This document shows positions 18,412 to 26,129 of a stretch of 60,993 nucleotides of DNA, in pieces; position 1 is the stretch's first letter, and every line of letters begins with the position of its first letter. Location: NCBI GenBank assembly GCA_017417025.1, contig JAFPZY010000013.1, positions 1 through 60,993 of the forward strand. Reading direction: 5' to 3'. The notes below the pieces were generated by a model. It saw only the letters and a program-made list of their open reading frames with translations. It was not told the DNA's origin and ran no database searches. Origin of the DNA: Paludibacteraceae bacterium. GTDB taxonomy: Bacteria > Bacteroidota > Bacteroidia > Bacteroidales > Paludibacteraceae. Both the position numbers and the translations under genes were made by a program.

Positions 18412-20127
18412 ATGCTAACGCTTCTTGCTCCGGCACGTGATATTGAGGTAGGCCGCGCTGCTATACAGGCAGGCGCGGATGCCGTTTATATAGGTCCTCC
18501 GCGTTTCGGCGCGCGTCAGGCGGCAGGCAACAGCCTTGACGACCTGCGCTCGCTTGCCGACTACGCCAGACCTTTCGGAGTGCGTATCCTCGTCACGCTC
18601 AACACCCTCATGTCCGCCGATGAGCGGCGCGAGGCGGCAGACATGGCGTGGCAGCTCTACGAAGCCGGCGTGGACGCGCTTATCATACAGGACCTGCGTC
18701 TGCTCCGCGAGTCGTTGCCCCCCATACGCCTGCATGCCTCCACGCAGTGCGACAACCGCACGCCTGAGCAGGTGCTGCGGCTGTGGCGCATGGGCTTCAG
18801 CCGTGTGGTGCTGGCGCGCGAACTCTCGCTGGAGCAGATACGTGACATACACAACGCCGTGCTCCGCGAATGCCGGCAGGGCGAACAGCCTGTGGAACTT
18901 GAGGCTTTCGTCCATGGCGCGCTCTGCGTCTCCTACAGCGGCCGCTGCTTCATGTCGGAGGTGCTGATGGACCGCTCCGCCAACCGCGGCTGCTGCGCGC
19001 AGATGTGCCGCCAGCGTTACGACCTGCTGGACGCGGCAGGGCGCGAAATAACCGACGACAACGGGCTCCCCGTCCACCAGCGCTACCTGCTCTCGCTGCA
19101 GGATATGGACCGCAGCCGCTCGCTGCGCGACATGATTGACGCGGGCGTTACCACATTCAAGATTGAGGGCAGACTCAAGGATGCCGGCTATGTGACCAAC
19201 GTCGTCGCCTACTACCGCCGGCAGCTCGACACTCTGCTCGGTCCGCACCACGACCTGTTTGAACGCACCTTCGAGCCTGACCCGCAAAAGACTTTCCACC
19301 GCGGCGGCACCGACTATTTCCTTCACGGCCGCACTGCGCCTATGGCGGAGTGGCTCACCCCCAAGTCCACAGGCGAGTTCGTCGGCACTGTCGCCTCACG
19401 CACACGCACCACGCTCACGCTTAACCTGCAGCCCGGCATCAAGCTGCAGGCGGGCGACGGGCTCTGCTATGCCGACAAGGGCTTTGCCGTGAACAGGGCC
19501 GAGGGTGCGGTCGTCACCCCCAACCGCATGCCTGATGCCGCTCCGGGGACGCGCATCTGCCGCAATCTCAATCCCGCTTTCCTCCGCTCCATGTCGGTCA
19601 GCCGCCGCGTGCCTGTGGACATCGTTTTCAGCGAGACGGACTCGGGCTTCCGCATTGCTATGGGGGCGCTGTCGATGGACTTCCAGTCGGACAAGCAGCC
19701 TGCCCGCAATGCAGAGCGGGCGCTGGCCGTCATACGTGAGCAGCTCTCCAAACTGGGCGACACGCCTTTCGTGGCGCGCAGCGTCACTGTCACTTCCGCG
19801 CCGTATTTCCTGTCCGCATCGCAGCTCAACAGCTGGCGGCGCACGCTGGTGGAGGCCCTGCTGGCCCGCATGGAGGAAGAAGGACGGCGTGCCTCCGATT
19901 CCGTCCCGTCCCGTCCGCAGCTGCCTGAAGATATCAGCCTTGAGCCTGTTCCGCGTCCGCAGGGCAACCTGATGACCTGCCGCTACTGCATCCTTAACGA
20001 GCTCGGGCATTGCCGCAAGACGGCTCCTCTGCGCAACGAGCCGCGCTTCCTGCGTCTGCAGAACGGCACCGTCCTTGCCCTCGCTTTCGACTGCGCCCGC
20101 TGCGAAATGACCGTCAGCGAGTCCTGA
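18412..20127 (+). CDS. U32-family protein (RlhA/TrhP-like, probable RNA hydroxylation)
   Basis: 571 residues from the ATG at 18412 (MLTLLAPARDIEVGRAAIQ). An in-frame ATG 48 bp upstream would translate the 7-bp repeat and is rejected. The U32 signature is clear: EAFVHGALCVSYSGRCFMSE, then NRGCCAQMCR with Cys residues that may bind a cluster. A Cys-rich end (CRYCILNELGHCRK; CARCEM) adds further possible metal ligands. Once called collagenase-like proteases, characterised bacterial members act in hydroxylation of tRNA or 23S rRNA; which applies here is not decidable. Confidence 0.85.
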   Translation: MLTLLAPARDIEVGRAAIQAGADAVYIGPPRFGARQAAGNSLDDLRSLADYARPFGVRILVTLNTLMSADERREAADMAWQLYEAGVDALIIQDLRLLRESLPPIRLHASTQCDNRTPEQVLRLWRMGFSRVVLARELSLEQIRDIHNAVLRECRQGEQPVELEAFVHGALCVSYSGRCFMSEVLMDRSANRGCCAQMCRQRYDLLDAAGREITDDNGLPVHQRYLLSLQDMDRSRSLRDMIDAGVTTFKIEGRLKDAGYVTNVVAYYRRQLDTLLGPHHDLFERTFEPDPQKTFHRGGTDYFLHGRTAPMAEWLTPKSTGEFVGTVASRTRTTLTLNLQPGIKLQAGDGLCYADKGFAVNRAEGAVVTPNRMPDAAPGTRICRNLNPAFLRSMSVSRRVPVDIVFSETDSGFRIAMGALSMDFQSDKQPARNAERALAVIREQLSKLGDTPFVARSVTVTSAPYFLSASQLNSWRRTLVEALLARMEEEGRRASDSVPSRPQLPEDISLEPVPRPQGNLMTCRYCILNELGHCRKTAPLRNEPRFLRLQNGTVLALAFDCARCEMTVSES

Positions 20128-20332
20128 GCTTACACAGTCGCAACTCGTCAGCTCTCCGCCGCTGTTTATGTTCTTGCTATGCTCTCTTGCTCTGTTGTTG
20201 TTTCCGCTGTTGTTTCTGTTGTTGTTCCCGCTGTCGTTTCTACCGTGTCACTACCGTATCACTACTGTGTCACATGCAGTCTTAACAACCACGCTTCTAC
20301 AGCCACACCTTTGCTGCTTTAATAACCTTTGC

Positions 20333-20365
20333 AGTACCCTCATAGTACCCTCGCAGTACCCTCAC
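20333..20365. repeat. 11-bp array agtaccctcrc, copy 1
   Basis: Three tandem units (agtaccctcat, agtaccctcgc, agtaccctcac). A second three-unit array of the same word lies at 45729-45761. Confidence 0.85.
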
Positions 20366-20425
20366 ATCCCCTTGCAGTTCACTTGCAGAATCTTCGTCCC
20401 CCCTTTCAATCTACGTCTTTCAGTA

Positions 20426-20525
20426 GTAAAACTAGTAAAACTAGTGGAACTAGTAGAACTAGTAGAACTAGTAGAACTAGTGGAACTAGTAGAACTAGTA
20501 GAACTAGTATAACTAGTCGAACTAT
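20426..20525. repeat. 9-bp array (gtagaacta), about ten units
   Basis: Tandem gtagaacta / gtggaacta / gtcgaacta words. It ends next to palindromic element copy B. A related array (tagttcaac) sits beside copy D at 31846-31930, so the two repeat types occur together twice. Confidence 0.85.
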
Positions 20526-20539
20526 CAATTATCAGTTGT

Positions 20540-20572
20540 CTCCGGGTACGCAGGCATCCTGCCTGCGGCTAT
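20540..20572 (+). repeat. REP-like palindromic element, copy B
   Basis: CGGGTACGCAGGC-ATCCT-GCCTGCGG: a 7-bp perfect stem CGCAGGC/GCCTGCG with a 5-base loop, preceded by ATCAATTATCAGTTG. It belongs to the family also at 601, 24858, 31936 and 33785. Confidence 0.7.
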
Positions 20573-20843
20573 TAACGATAAGATTAGAAGTGTTAGTCGG
20601 AATAGTTAAGTTAGTAGGCATAGTTGAACTATCAACTATCTTGCCTGCGAAAAATGCCGCAGCAATGAATACTGCCAATGAACAATGCCGCTGCAATAAA
20701 TGCAGCAGCAATGAAATATCCATTATCAATTATCAATTAAAGAAGGGGGAGGGGAGAAACCGAATCTCTATTTTATATCTGCTAAGCCCCCCAAGTCACA
20801 TGGAAGAAAATAACATACCCCTCCCCGCTATAAGTTTTTGTCA

Positions 20844-20876
20844 GCTCCGCGCCGAAGTCTGCCTCCGGCGCGGAGC
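20844..20876. terminator. GC-rich hairpin downstream of the small peptide gene
   Basis: GCTCCGCGCCG (20844-20854) pairs with CGGCGCGGAGC (20866-20876) around an 11-base loop, about 25 bases past the stop of the minus-strand gene ending at 20901. There is no run of T after it, so a terminator role is tentative. Confidence 0.4.
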
Positions 20877-20900
20877 ATGCCGCATAAACCGCTATGGCGA

Positions 20901-21023
20901 TTAATCAAATTCACTGCCTTCAGTAGCCTGGTCACCGGACGGAAGAGTCGGAGAGCCGCACAATGCGGAGCACAGACCTGCGGCATAACACTCTGTTTGC
21001 GGATATAAATAAGTCTTTTTCAT
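20901..21023 (-). CDS. 40-residue peptide of MKKTYxxP type
   Basis: The ATG at 21023 gives MKKTYLYPQTECYAAGLCSA and a tail containing SPTLPSGD and ending in TEGSEFD. Very short proteins starting MKKxYxxP and ending in an acidic SP/GD segment are frequent in Bacteroidales and have no assigned function. It lies 49 bp downstream of the 1165-residue surface protein on the same strand and may be read with it. There is no clear signal peptide. That it is a real gene is inferred from this resemblance and from its position. Confidence 0.5.
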   Translation of the reverse strand: MKKTYLYPQTECYAAGLCSALCGSPTLPSGDQATEGSEFD

Positions 21024-21072
21024 AATAGAATTTGTTTTGTTTCTAAAGATGTTAATTGGTTGCATTCCGCAT

Positions 21073-24000
21073 TTACCTGACAACTGCGCCTTCTGCATTG
21101 TACTTCACGCCGTTGCGCTCGATGATGAGGATGCCGTTCTCCATGTACTTGCGCACCTCGGGTGCGGACATGCCGTCTGCACCGTCCGTCTCTATCACGT
21201 CGATAGCAGTCGCATTATTGTCTGACACCACGATGCGGACACGCGGCTGTACACCGGCTGGCAGACCGCCCACCACAAAGTAGGCGCGGAAGGCGCGTAT
21301 GAGTGTTCCGGAGGTGAGGTTTGGATAATATACCTTGTTGTCAATCAGTCCGAGGATGGTATGTCCTCCGGCATCATTCAGCATCTCCGGAGCCGCCGTT
21401 CCCTGGAAGCGCACGTTGCCATAAGTTATTTCGCCTGCCGACTGGGCGGAACGCACATGCAGCGTTGCATTGCTGAAGACAGGATTGCCGTACTCGCTGC
21501 TGCTGCGGAACAAATATGGCACGTTGGCTTCTACTCTGCCTGTGGGGGAGAAGTACAGGTTCAGTCCGCTCGCATAGTCGCCCGAAGCTCCCTTGAACTC
21601 ATAGAACTGACCATCATATTTCCTTCCATCTTCATCTTCCGTATTGTAGTCAAACGGCAGACAGATGGTGCTCCAAGTGTCGGCTTTCAGAGTGCGCATC
21701 AGCTGCACGTTCACGCCCGTATTTCCGCTCAAAGCATCGTAAGCAGTGTAGTATGCAGCACCTTCGTTGTCGTTCAGCGGCATCGGGTTGGCGATAGCAA
21801 ACGAAGCGGAGAGTGTGACATCGCTGTTCATCGTTATCTCGCGCGGGTTTTCGGTGTTGTCGTCCGACCACCGGGTGAATGCGTAGAACGAGTTTTTAGG
21901 TGTGGCTTCTATCGTCACCTTTGTGCCCGCCTCTTTCTGCCCATTGACAGCAGTGTTCACCGAGCCGTTAGCGCCGGCAGAGATATTGAGCGTGTAGTAG
22001 GTGATGTTCTCCGTCCACTTGGCGTAGAGTGTCTTGGCTGCGGTTATGCTGTTGGCGGCTATAGTGGTGACGGCATCGCCAGTGCACTCTGCATTCTCAT
22101 ACCAGCCGTTGAAGGTATATCCTTCTTTCACGCCGTCCACAAGAGCGGTGGCTGCATCGTAGGTGTGGCTTGCAGGCAGAGAGGCAAGGTTGCTGCCGCT
22201 GTAGTCTGCATTGTCCTGGTCGCGGTAGATGAGGGTGTAAGTGTCGGGCAGGAAGTCTGCAATCAGCGTTACCGTGCCGTCGCCTGCTTGCAGCGTATAT
22301 GCCGTGCCGTTAGTAAATTGGTTGCCTTTTAATGTCACGTAAGAGATTTGGTAATGTTCTGCTGCCGCAAAGTTCAAAGTTACCATTGTTCCCACAGCCA
22401 AGTCGCGGCTGCCGGTAGTGAATGCGCCCGAACCGTCATTCGGCGTAACAGTCACCGTGCCGTTTGTGTAAGGATTGATGGTGAAGGTTACCATCTCCTG
22501 CCATACGGCATAGAGGTTGAACTCTCCGTTTGGTGTAGCGGTAAGGTTCGTTACACTCTGACCGTCTGTGTAGTCCACAGTGCCTGCATTGGCACGCTCG
22601 GCGGAGGTTGCCCAACCACGGAATGCATAGCCCGTGCGAGTGAATGTATTGGTGGTCAGTGCTTTGCTTGAGCCGTAGGTGTGCGACTGGTTGCTCATCG
22701 TTCCGCTTCCGCCGTTGGCATTGAAGACTACACTATAGGTGTTGGCTGTCCATTGTGCGGTGAACGTTCCGCTTTCTTCTACAGAGACTTCTGCGCCTGC
22801 ATCCTCCGAAAGATTCATACCGTCAAATGTGCCTTCCCAAGCGAGGAAAGTGTAACCAGTCTTGGTAGGAGTGGGCAGGGTGATGGGATCAAACATCCAT
22901 TGTGCAGTCATTGTAACATTTTCACCGGCTGAAGCGATGTCGGTAAATTCCGCTTCGTCATCATAGAACTCATCGTCGCTGCCATACCAATTAAGGAAAG
23001 AGGCGTTGATGTTTTCCGAAGCTTTGCTGTTGCCGCCTGTTGCGCCGTTGTAGTTGTAATTAACGGTGATAGACGGACCGGTGAACGCATTCGCTTTGAG
23101 GTTGTCTGTCTCTCCTACCTCAACCTCCTGGTCGCTCATCGAACCCGTACCACCTCCCGCGTCAAACGAAACGGTGTAGGTGGGAGTGGATGAAGCCTCG
23201 CGGAAAACAGCAGTAATTGTAGTAGAGGAATGAACTGTTAAATTATATGTACCATCACCGTTATCTGTAGGTGAAGCACCAGACCAACTATCAAACTCAT
23301 AACCATTGTTGGGTATGGGAGTTAGTGTCAGCACAGTACCCTCATAATAGTAATTTCCTGTTGAACCAGATATAACGCCACCTTCCGGATAACCATGTCC
23401 GTCATTAGATGAAAGTGTGTTTGATCCATTAGCAGGTGTTCCCATTGTAATTTGGTAAAGAGCGGGTTCTTCTCCAAATACTACGCGCTGACCAAAACCA
23501 TAAGTATTGCAATTGTCCATACGCACATACATCGGGATCTTTGTTTTGTTGGGATTAACTACCAACACTTTACCGCTGTATGGGAAGAAATATAAAGGAT
23601 TATTTGCATCATCAGAATAGGTTAGTTTCATTGCTGATGCTGACGGGATTTTTGAAGATACATTTCCATTAGACTTTACAACATAATTAGAACCGCTACT
23701 TGCTATATCGTATGAACCGGACGGGATATATTGACCATTATAAGCTGTAGATGGTACTACAAACTTAAGTGCTGAATAGTATAAAGTGTTGTAGGAACTG
23801 TTGTTAACAGTCTTTTCTCCTTTCAAAAGCAGATTATTTGTTCCATTTTGTGTCAGTGTAGTTTGGGCAGTAGTATAGGCGAAAGAAGTAGCAGCCTGTT
23901 GATCATTTGTGAAGGATTGAGAGCCTGATGGGTCGTATCCGATATTGAAATATACATACTTATTGTTCGAATTTTTGCATCGACCACGAATAATAATATC

Positions 24001-24570
24001 TCCACGAGATATGCCTATCGATATAGTTCCGCTTGTAATAAAGAAATATCTGTAATTTCCATAATAGTATTGTTGAGCCCAACATAAATATAACTCATCG
24101 TCGTCAACATCTTTACATTTTGTCGCAGTAAATGGTGCTTCTGAATCGCTTACCGAATAGTAGCCAACCGGAATATATGTAGTCGGAGCATCACAACGTG
24201 TAACGTGAAATTCCAAGGCAATAAAATCACCGCTATCGTTTTCATCGTCAAAATATATCTGTGCCGTTCCGTCATCCGGTATGCCATCTTCATTTTGATC
24301 TACAAAGTTAATTGTAACCAAATTGGGACGTTCATACCAATATGCCGTAGAACCATTTCGAAAGTTGTTAGCATATTGGTCGTAATCATAGAAACTTGCT
24401 TGTGGTGCACGTCTTGCAGAATTAGAGAGGATTTGCTTCTGTAGTCTTTTTTCTACTAATTTTTGTTTTAATTCAAGCCGAGATAAGTGTGTCACTTTTA
24501 CCTCTGCCGATATGTTGCTCAAGCTTGCAGAGAGCAAGAGACAACAGAAAATTGAGAATAGTTTTTTCAT
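21073..24570 (-). CDS. Large secreted surface protein with Listeria-Bacteroides repeats, candidate T9SS cargo and phase-variable
   Basis: 1165 residues. Signal peptide MKKLFSIFCCLLLSASLSNI. Residues about 25-450 are a unique region rich in Tyr, Ser and Asn, and its DNA (about 23200-24570) is visibly AT-richer than the rest. Residues about 380-900 hold InlB B-type repeats (VSFDAGGGTGSMSDQ; VVFNANGGSGTMSNQSHTYG; GYTFNGWYENAECTGD). A C-terminal domain follows (DTWSTICLPFDYN), then the tail ENGILIIERNGVKYNAEGA with a basic end, shared with three other proteins here. Likely exported by Sec, then through SprA. The 500-bp upstream region has no good promoter of its own, and the segment at 25075-25324 looks invertible. 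Ligand unknown. Confidence 0.85.
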   Translation of the reverse strand: MKKLFSIFCCLLLSASLSNISAEVKVTHLSRLELKQKLVEKRLQKQILSNSARRAPQASFYDYDQYANNFRNGSTAYWYERPNLVTINFVDQNEDGIPDDGTAQIYFDDENDSGDFIALEFHVTRCDAPTTYIPVGYYSVSDSEAPFTATKCKDVDDDELYLCWAQQYYYGNYRYFFITSGTISIGISRGDIIIRGRCKNSNNKYVYFNIGYDPSGSQSFTNDQQAATSFAYTTAQTTLTQNGTNNLLLKGEKTVNNSSYNTLYYSALKFVVPSTAYNGQYIPSGSYDIASSGSNYVVKSNGNVSSKIPSASAMKLTYSDDANNPLYFFPYSGKVLVVNPNKTKIPMYVRMDNCNTYGFGQRVVFGEEPALYQITMGTPANGSNTLSSNDGHGYPEGGVISGSTGNYYYEGTVLTLTPIPNNGYEFDSWSGASPTDNGDGTYNLTVHSSTTITAVFREASSTPTYTVSFDAGGGTGSMSDQEVEVGETDNLKANAFTGPSITVNYNYNGATGGNSKASENINASFLNWYGSDDEFYDDEAEFTDIASAGENVTMTAQWMFDPITLPTPTKTGYTFLAWEGTFDGMNLSEDAGAEVSVEESGTFTAQWTANTYSVVFNANGGSGTMSNQSHTYGSSKALTTNTFTRTGYAFRGWATSAERANAGTVDYTDGQSVTNLTATPNGEFNLYAVWQEMVTFTINPYTNGTVTVTPNDGSGAFTTGSRDLAVGTMVTLNFAAAEHYQISYVTLKGNQFTNGTAYTLQAGDGTVTLIADFLPDTYTLIYRDQDNADYSGSNLASLPASHTYDAATALVDGVKEGYTFNGWYENAECTGDAVTTIAANSITAAKTLYAKWTENITYYTLNISAGANGSVNTAVNGQKEAGTKVTIEATPKNSFYAFTRWSDDNTENPREITMNSDVTLSASFAIANPMPLNDNEGAAYYTAYDALSGNTGVNVQLMRTLKADTWSTICLPFDYNTEDEDGRKYDGQFYEFKGASGDYASGLNLYFSPTGRVEANVPYLFRSSSEYGNPVFSNATLHVRSAQSAGEITYGNVRFQGTAAPEMLNDAGGHTILGLIDNKVYYPNLTSGTLIRAFRAYFVVGGLPAGVQPRVRIVVSDNNATAIDVIETDGADGMSAPEVRKYMENGILIIERNGVKYNAEGAVVR

Positions 24571-24857
24571 AATAATTCGGTTTTTGAGGGTTAAACTTAT
24601 ATTTTGTTTGTTTTAGTATTCTGCTTCTTTATTGCAGGGGATTGATATTTCAACGCTCTGCTACTTTTATTGCTTTGTCATTGTATGTGTCCGCGTGCAG
24701 TGCTTATTGCCGTTTTTACTGACACTATGTTTTTTTGCAAGGGTAGCGTAAAAGTAGCGCGAAAGTAGCGTGAGAGTTGCTGATTGTTTTTGCTTTTCTG
24801 CTTTGCCAAAGTGTCATTGTTTTTGGTGTTTCGGTTGCATTGTGTCATTCCTGTTTG

Positions 24858-24910
24858 CAGGCCGGAAGCCTGCGTACCCGGTGGGCAATTGGCAATTGAT
24901 AATTGATATT
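24858..24910 (-). repeat. REP-like palindromic element, copy C
   Basis: GCAGGCCGGAAGCCTGCG followed by TACCCGGTGGGCAATTGG and ATTGATAATTGATATT. It would lie in the 5' leader of the surface-protein transcript. Confidence 0.7.
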
Positions 24911-25074
24911 TCGTTATCTCGTTATCTTCTTATCTTCCTTATCTCCTTATCTTCATTATCTTACTATATCTTCTTATCCTATCTTTATTCTGCCTTTATC
25001 CTCTCCTTAATATATTGCGTGCGTGCGCGGGGCGCGCTACGGCAAATGCGCCGGAACAAAAGAAATTATGCTAT

Positions 25075-25100
25075 AAAAAACGACCGTTTTTTGTGACATA
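25075..25100 (+). repeat. Left 26-bp inverted repeat of candidate invertible promoter
   Basis: AAAAAACG-AC-CGTTTTTTGTGACATA. Perfect reverse-complement match to 25299-25324. The central AC (25083-25084) makes the site directional. Its outer flank reads CTAT where the right site has the extra GTCAC-complementary arm, so the left hairpin stem is shorter. Confidence 0.8.
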
Positions 25101-25298
25101 GTTTTCTTTAGTAATCCGACAGTGGTAAAAGTCCCCTACAAACAAGGCTTGGGAGAAAGAAAAGAAGCAGTCGCACTATACAAAAATAAAGGCAAAGTAG
25201 CACAAAAATTACAAAAAGTGCAAGAAAAATTTGCAGGAACGAAATTTTTGCATTATCTTTGCAAGCGAAATTGAGACGTAATAGTCAGCAAAGAAATA
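25101..25298. other. Candidate invertible DNA segment carrying a promoter
   Basis: 198 bp between the two 26-bp inverted repeats, close to the size of the invertible capsule promoters known in Bacteroides. It holds one strong promoter, now pointing right (25230-25261). A weaker leftward candidate (TATTTTTG at 25188-25181, spacer 23) is also visible. Confidence 0.7.
25230..25261 (+). promoter_or_regulatory. Promoter inside the invertible segment (currently facing away from the surface protein)
   Basis: TTTG at 25230-25233, 20-bp spacer, TATCTTTG at 25254-25261: an exact match to the Bacteroidota consensus. Expected start near 25268. No gene follows on the plus strand; transcription would run into the 3' side of the trmH-like gene. 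After inversion it would face the surface protein at 24570. Confidence 0.8.
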
Positions 25299-25324
25299 TA
25301 TGTCACAAAAAACGGTCGTTTTTT
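25299..25324 (-). repeat. Right 26-bp inverted repeat of candidate invertible promoter
   Basis: Reverse complement of the left repeat, with central GT at 25315-25316. It is part of a longer 34-bp palindrome (25299-25332; arms TATGTCACAAAAAACG) followed by CTTTTTTG, which also has the form of an intrinsic terminator for rightward transcripts. Confidence 0.8.
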
Positions 25325-25504
25325 GTGACATACTTTTTTGTGTTTTTGTTTTGCGGTTTGCCGTGCACCCGAGAAGGGGGACTTTTCTGCGTGTGTTTGT
25401 TATGCGTGTGCGCGCGTGTCAGCGATATATAAACAGGTGTGGAAAACACCGCTGCGCTATATGAGAGCACCGCGAAGCTGAATTCAGTGACGTGCACGCT
25501 TGTC

Positions 25505-25529
25505 AGGGGCGTAAACAAGTTACGCCCCT
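25505..25529. terminator. Hairpin downstream of the trmH-like gene
   Basis: AGGGGCGTAA (25505-25514) and TTACGCCCCT (25520-25529) form a 10-bp stem with a 5-base loop, about 37 bases past the stop of the minus-strand gene. There is no T-run, so termination is tentative. Confidence 0.4.
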
Positions 25530-25565
25530 TGTCCGCTGCCGCAGGCATTCACGCCAGCTGCTGCA

Positions 25566-26117
25566 TCAGTTGTTCATCATTGCCTGCGCGAGGGTGTAAA
25601 GGACTATGCCGGCGGTGACGCTCACGTTGAGCGAGTGCTTGGTGCCGTACTGCGGAATCTCGATGCAGCCGTCAGCCGCGTCCGCCACTTCCTGCTGCAC
25701 GCCGAACACCTCGTGCCCGAACACCACCGCAATGCCCTTGCCTTCTGCCGCACTCTGCCGGCATGCCTCCGCCGCCTCTTCGAGGCTGATGCTGCCGTGG
25801 GTCTGCTCTACGGCATACACCCTGTAGCCCGCCTGCTGCAGCTGCTTCACAGCGTCCGCCGTCTCTGCCGCATAGCGCCAGCTGACGCTCTGCTCCGCGC
25901 CCAAGGCGGTCTTGTGGATCTCGGCATTGGGCGGGCAGCAGCATATACCGCACAGCCACACCTCCTCGATCCTGAACGCGTCCGCCGTGCGGAACACGGC
26001 CCCCACGTTGTGCTGGCTGCGCACGTTGTCGAGCACGGCTACGAGCGGCAGTTTTTCCGCCCTGCGGAACTCCTCCGTGCTCATGCGGTGCATTTCGGCT
26101 ATGGTCTTCTTTCTCAT
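25566..26117 (-). CDS. SpoU/TrmH-family RNA 2'-O-methyltransferase
   Basis: 183 residues with the SPOUT knot motifs: motif 1 LDNVRSQHNVGAVFRTADAF (residues about 30-49), motif 2 GIAVVFGHEVFGV and motif 3 IPQYGTKHSLNVSVTAGIVL. These bind S-adenosylmethionine and transfer a methyl group to a ribose 2'-OH. It lacks the N-terminal RNA-binding domain of TrmB/RlmB-type proteins, so the target (tRNA or rRNA) is open. It ends the minus-strand cluster. Confidence 0.88.
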   Translation of the reverse strand: MRKKTIAEMHRMSTEEFRRAEKLPLVAVLDNVRSQHNVGAVFRTADAFRIEEVWLCGICCCPPNAEIHKTALGAEQSVSWRYAAETADAVKQLQQAGYRVYAVEQTHGSISLEEAAEACRQSAAEGKGIAVVFGHEVFGVQQEVADAADGCIEIPQYGTKHSLNVSVTAGIVLYTLAQAMMNN

Positions 26118-26129
26118 GCCGGTGCGTCT

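Larger units (their letters stand above)
20128..20900. other. Gene-free region rich in short repeats
   Basis: No credible gene. It contains three 11-bp units of taccgtgtcac type (20240-20272), the agtaccctcrc array (20333-20365), a 9-bp array (20426-20525), palindromic element copy B (20540-20572), ATTATCAATTATCAATT words (about 20725) and a GC-rich hairpin (20844-20876). Confidence 0.75.
24571..25565. other. Regulatory intergenic region between surface protein and trmH-like gene
   Basis: No credible gene. From left: an AT-rich leader of the minus-strand surface protein, palindromic element copy C (24858-24910), loose tandem TTATCTTC words (about 24913-24985), the candidate invertible promoter segment (25075-25324) and a hairpin at 25505-25529. 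Short frames here are rejected because two of them end in the same residues only by reading the inverted repeat. Confidence 0.7.

Noticed and set aside
24770..25096. Plus-strand frame of 108 codons, with a minus-strand frame at 25303-25548 that ends in the same residues (KNDRFL)
   Set aside because: The shared ending comes from both frames reading the 26-bp inverted repeat. No start signal, no family resemblance and odd composition.
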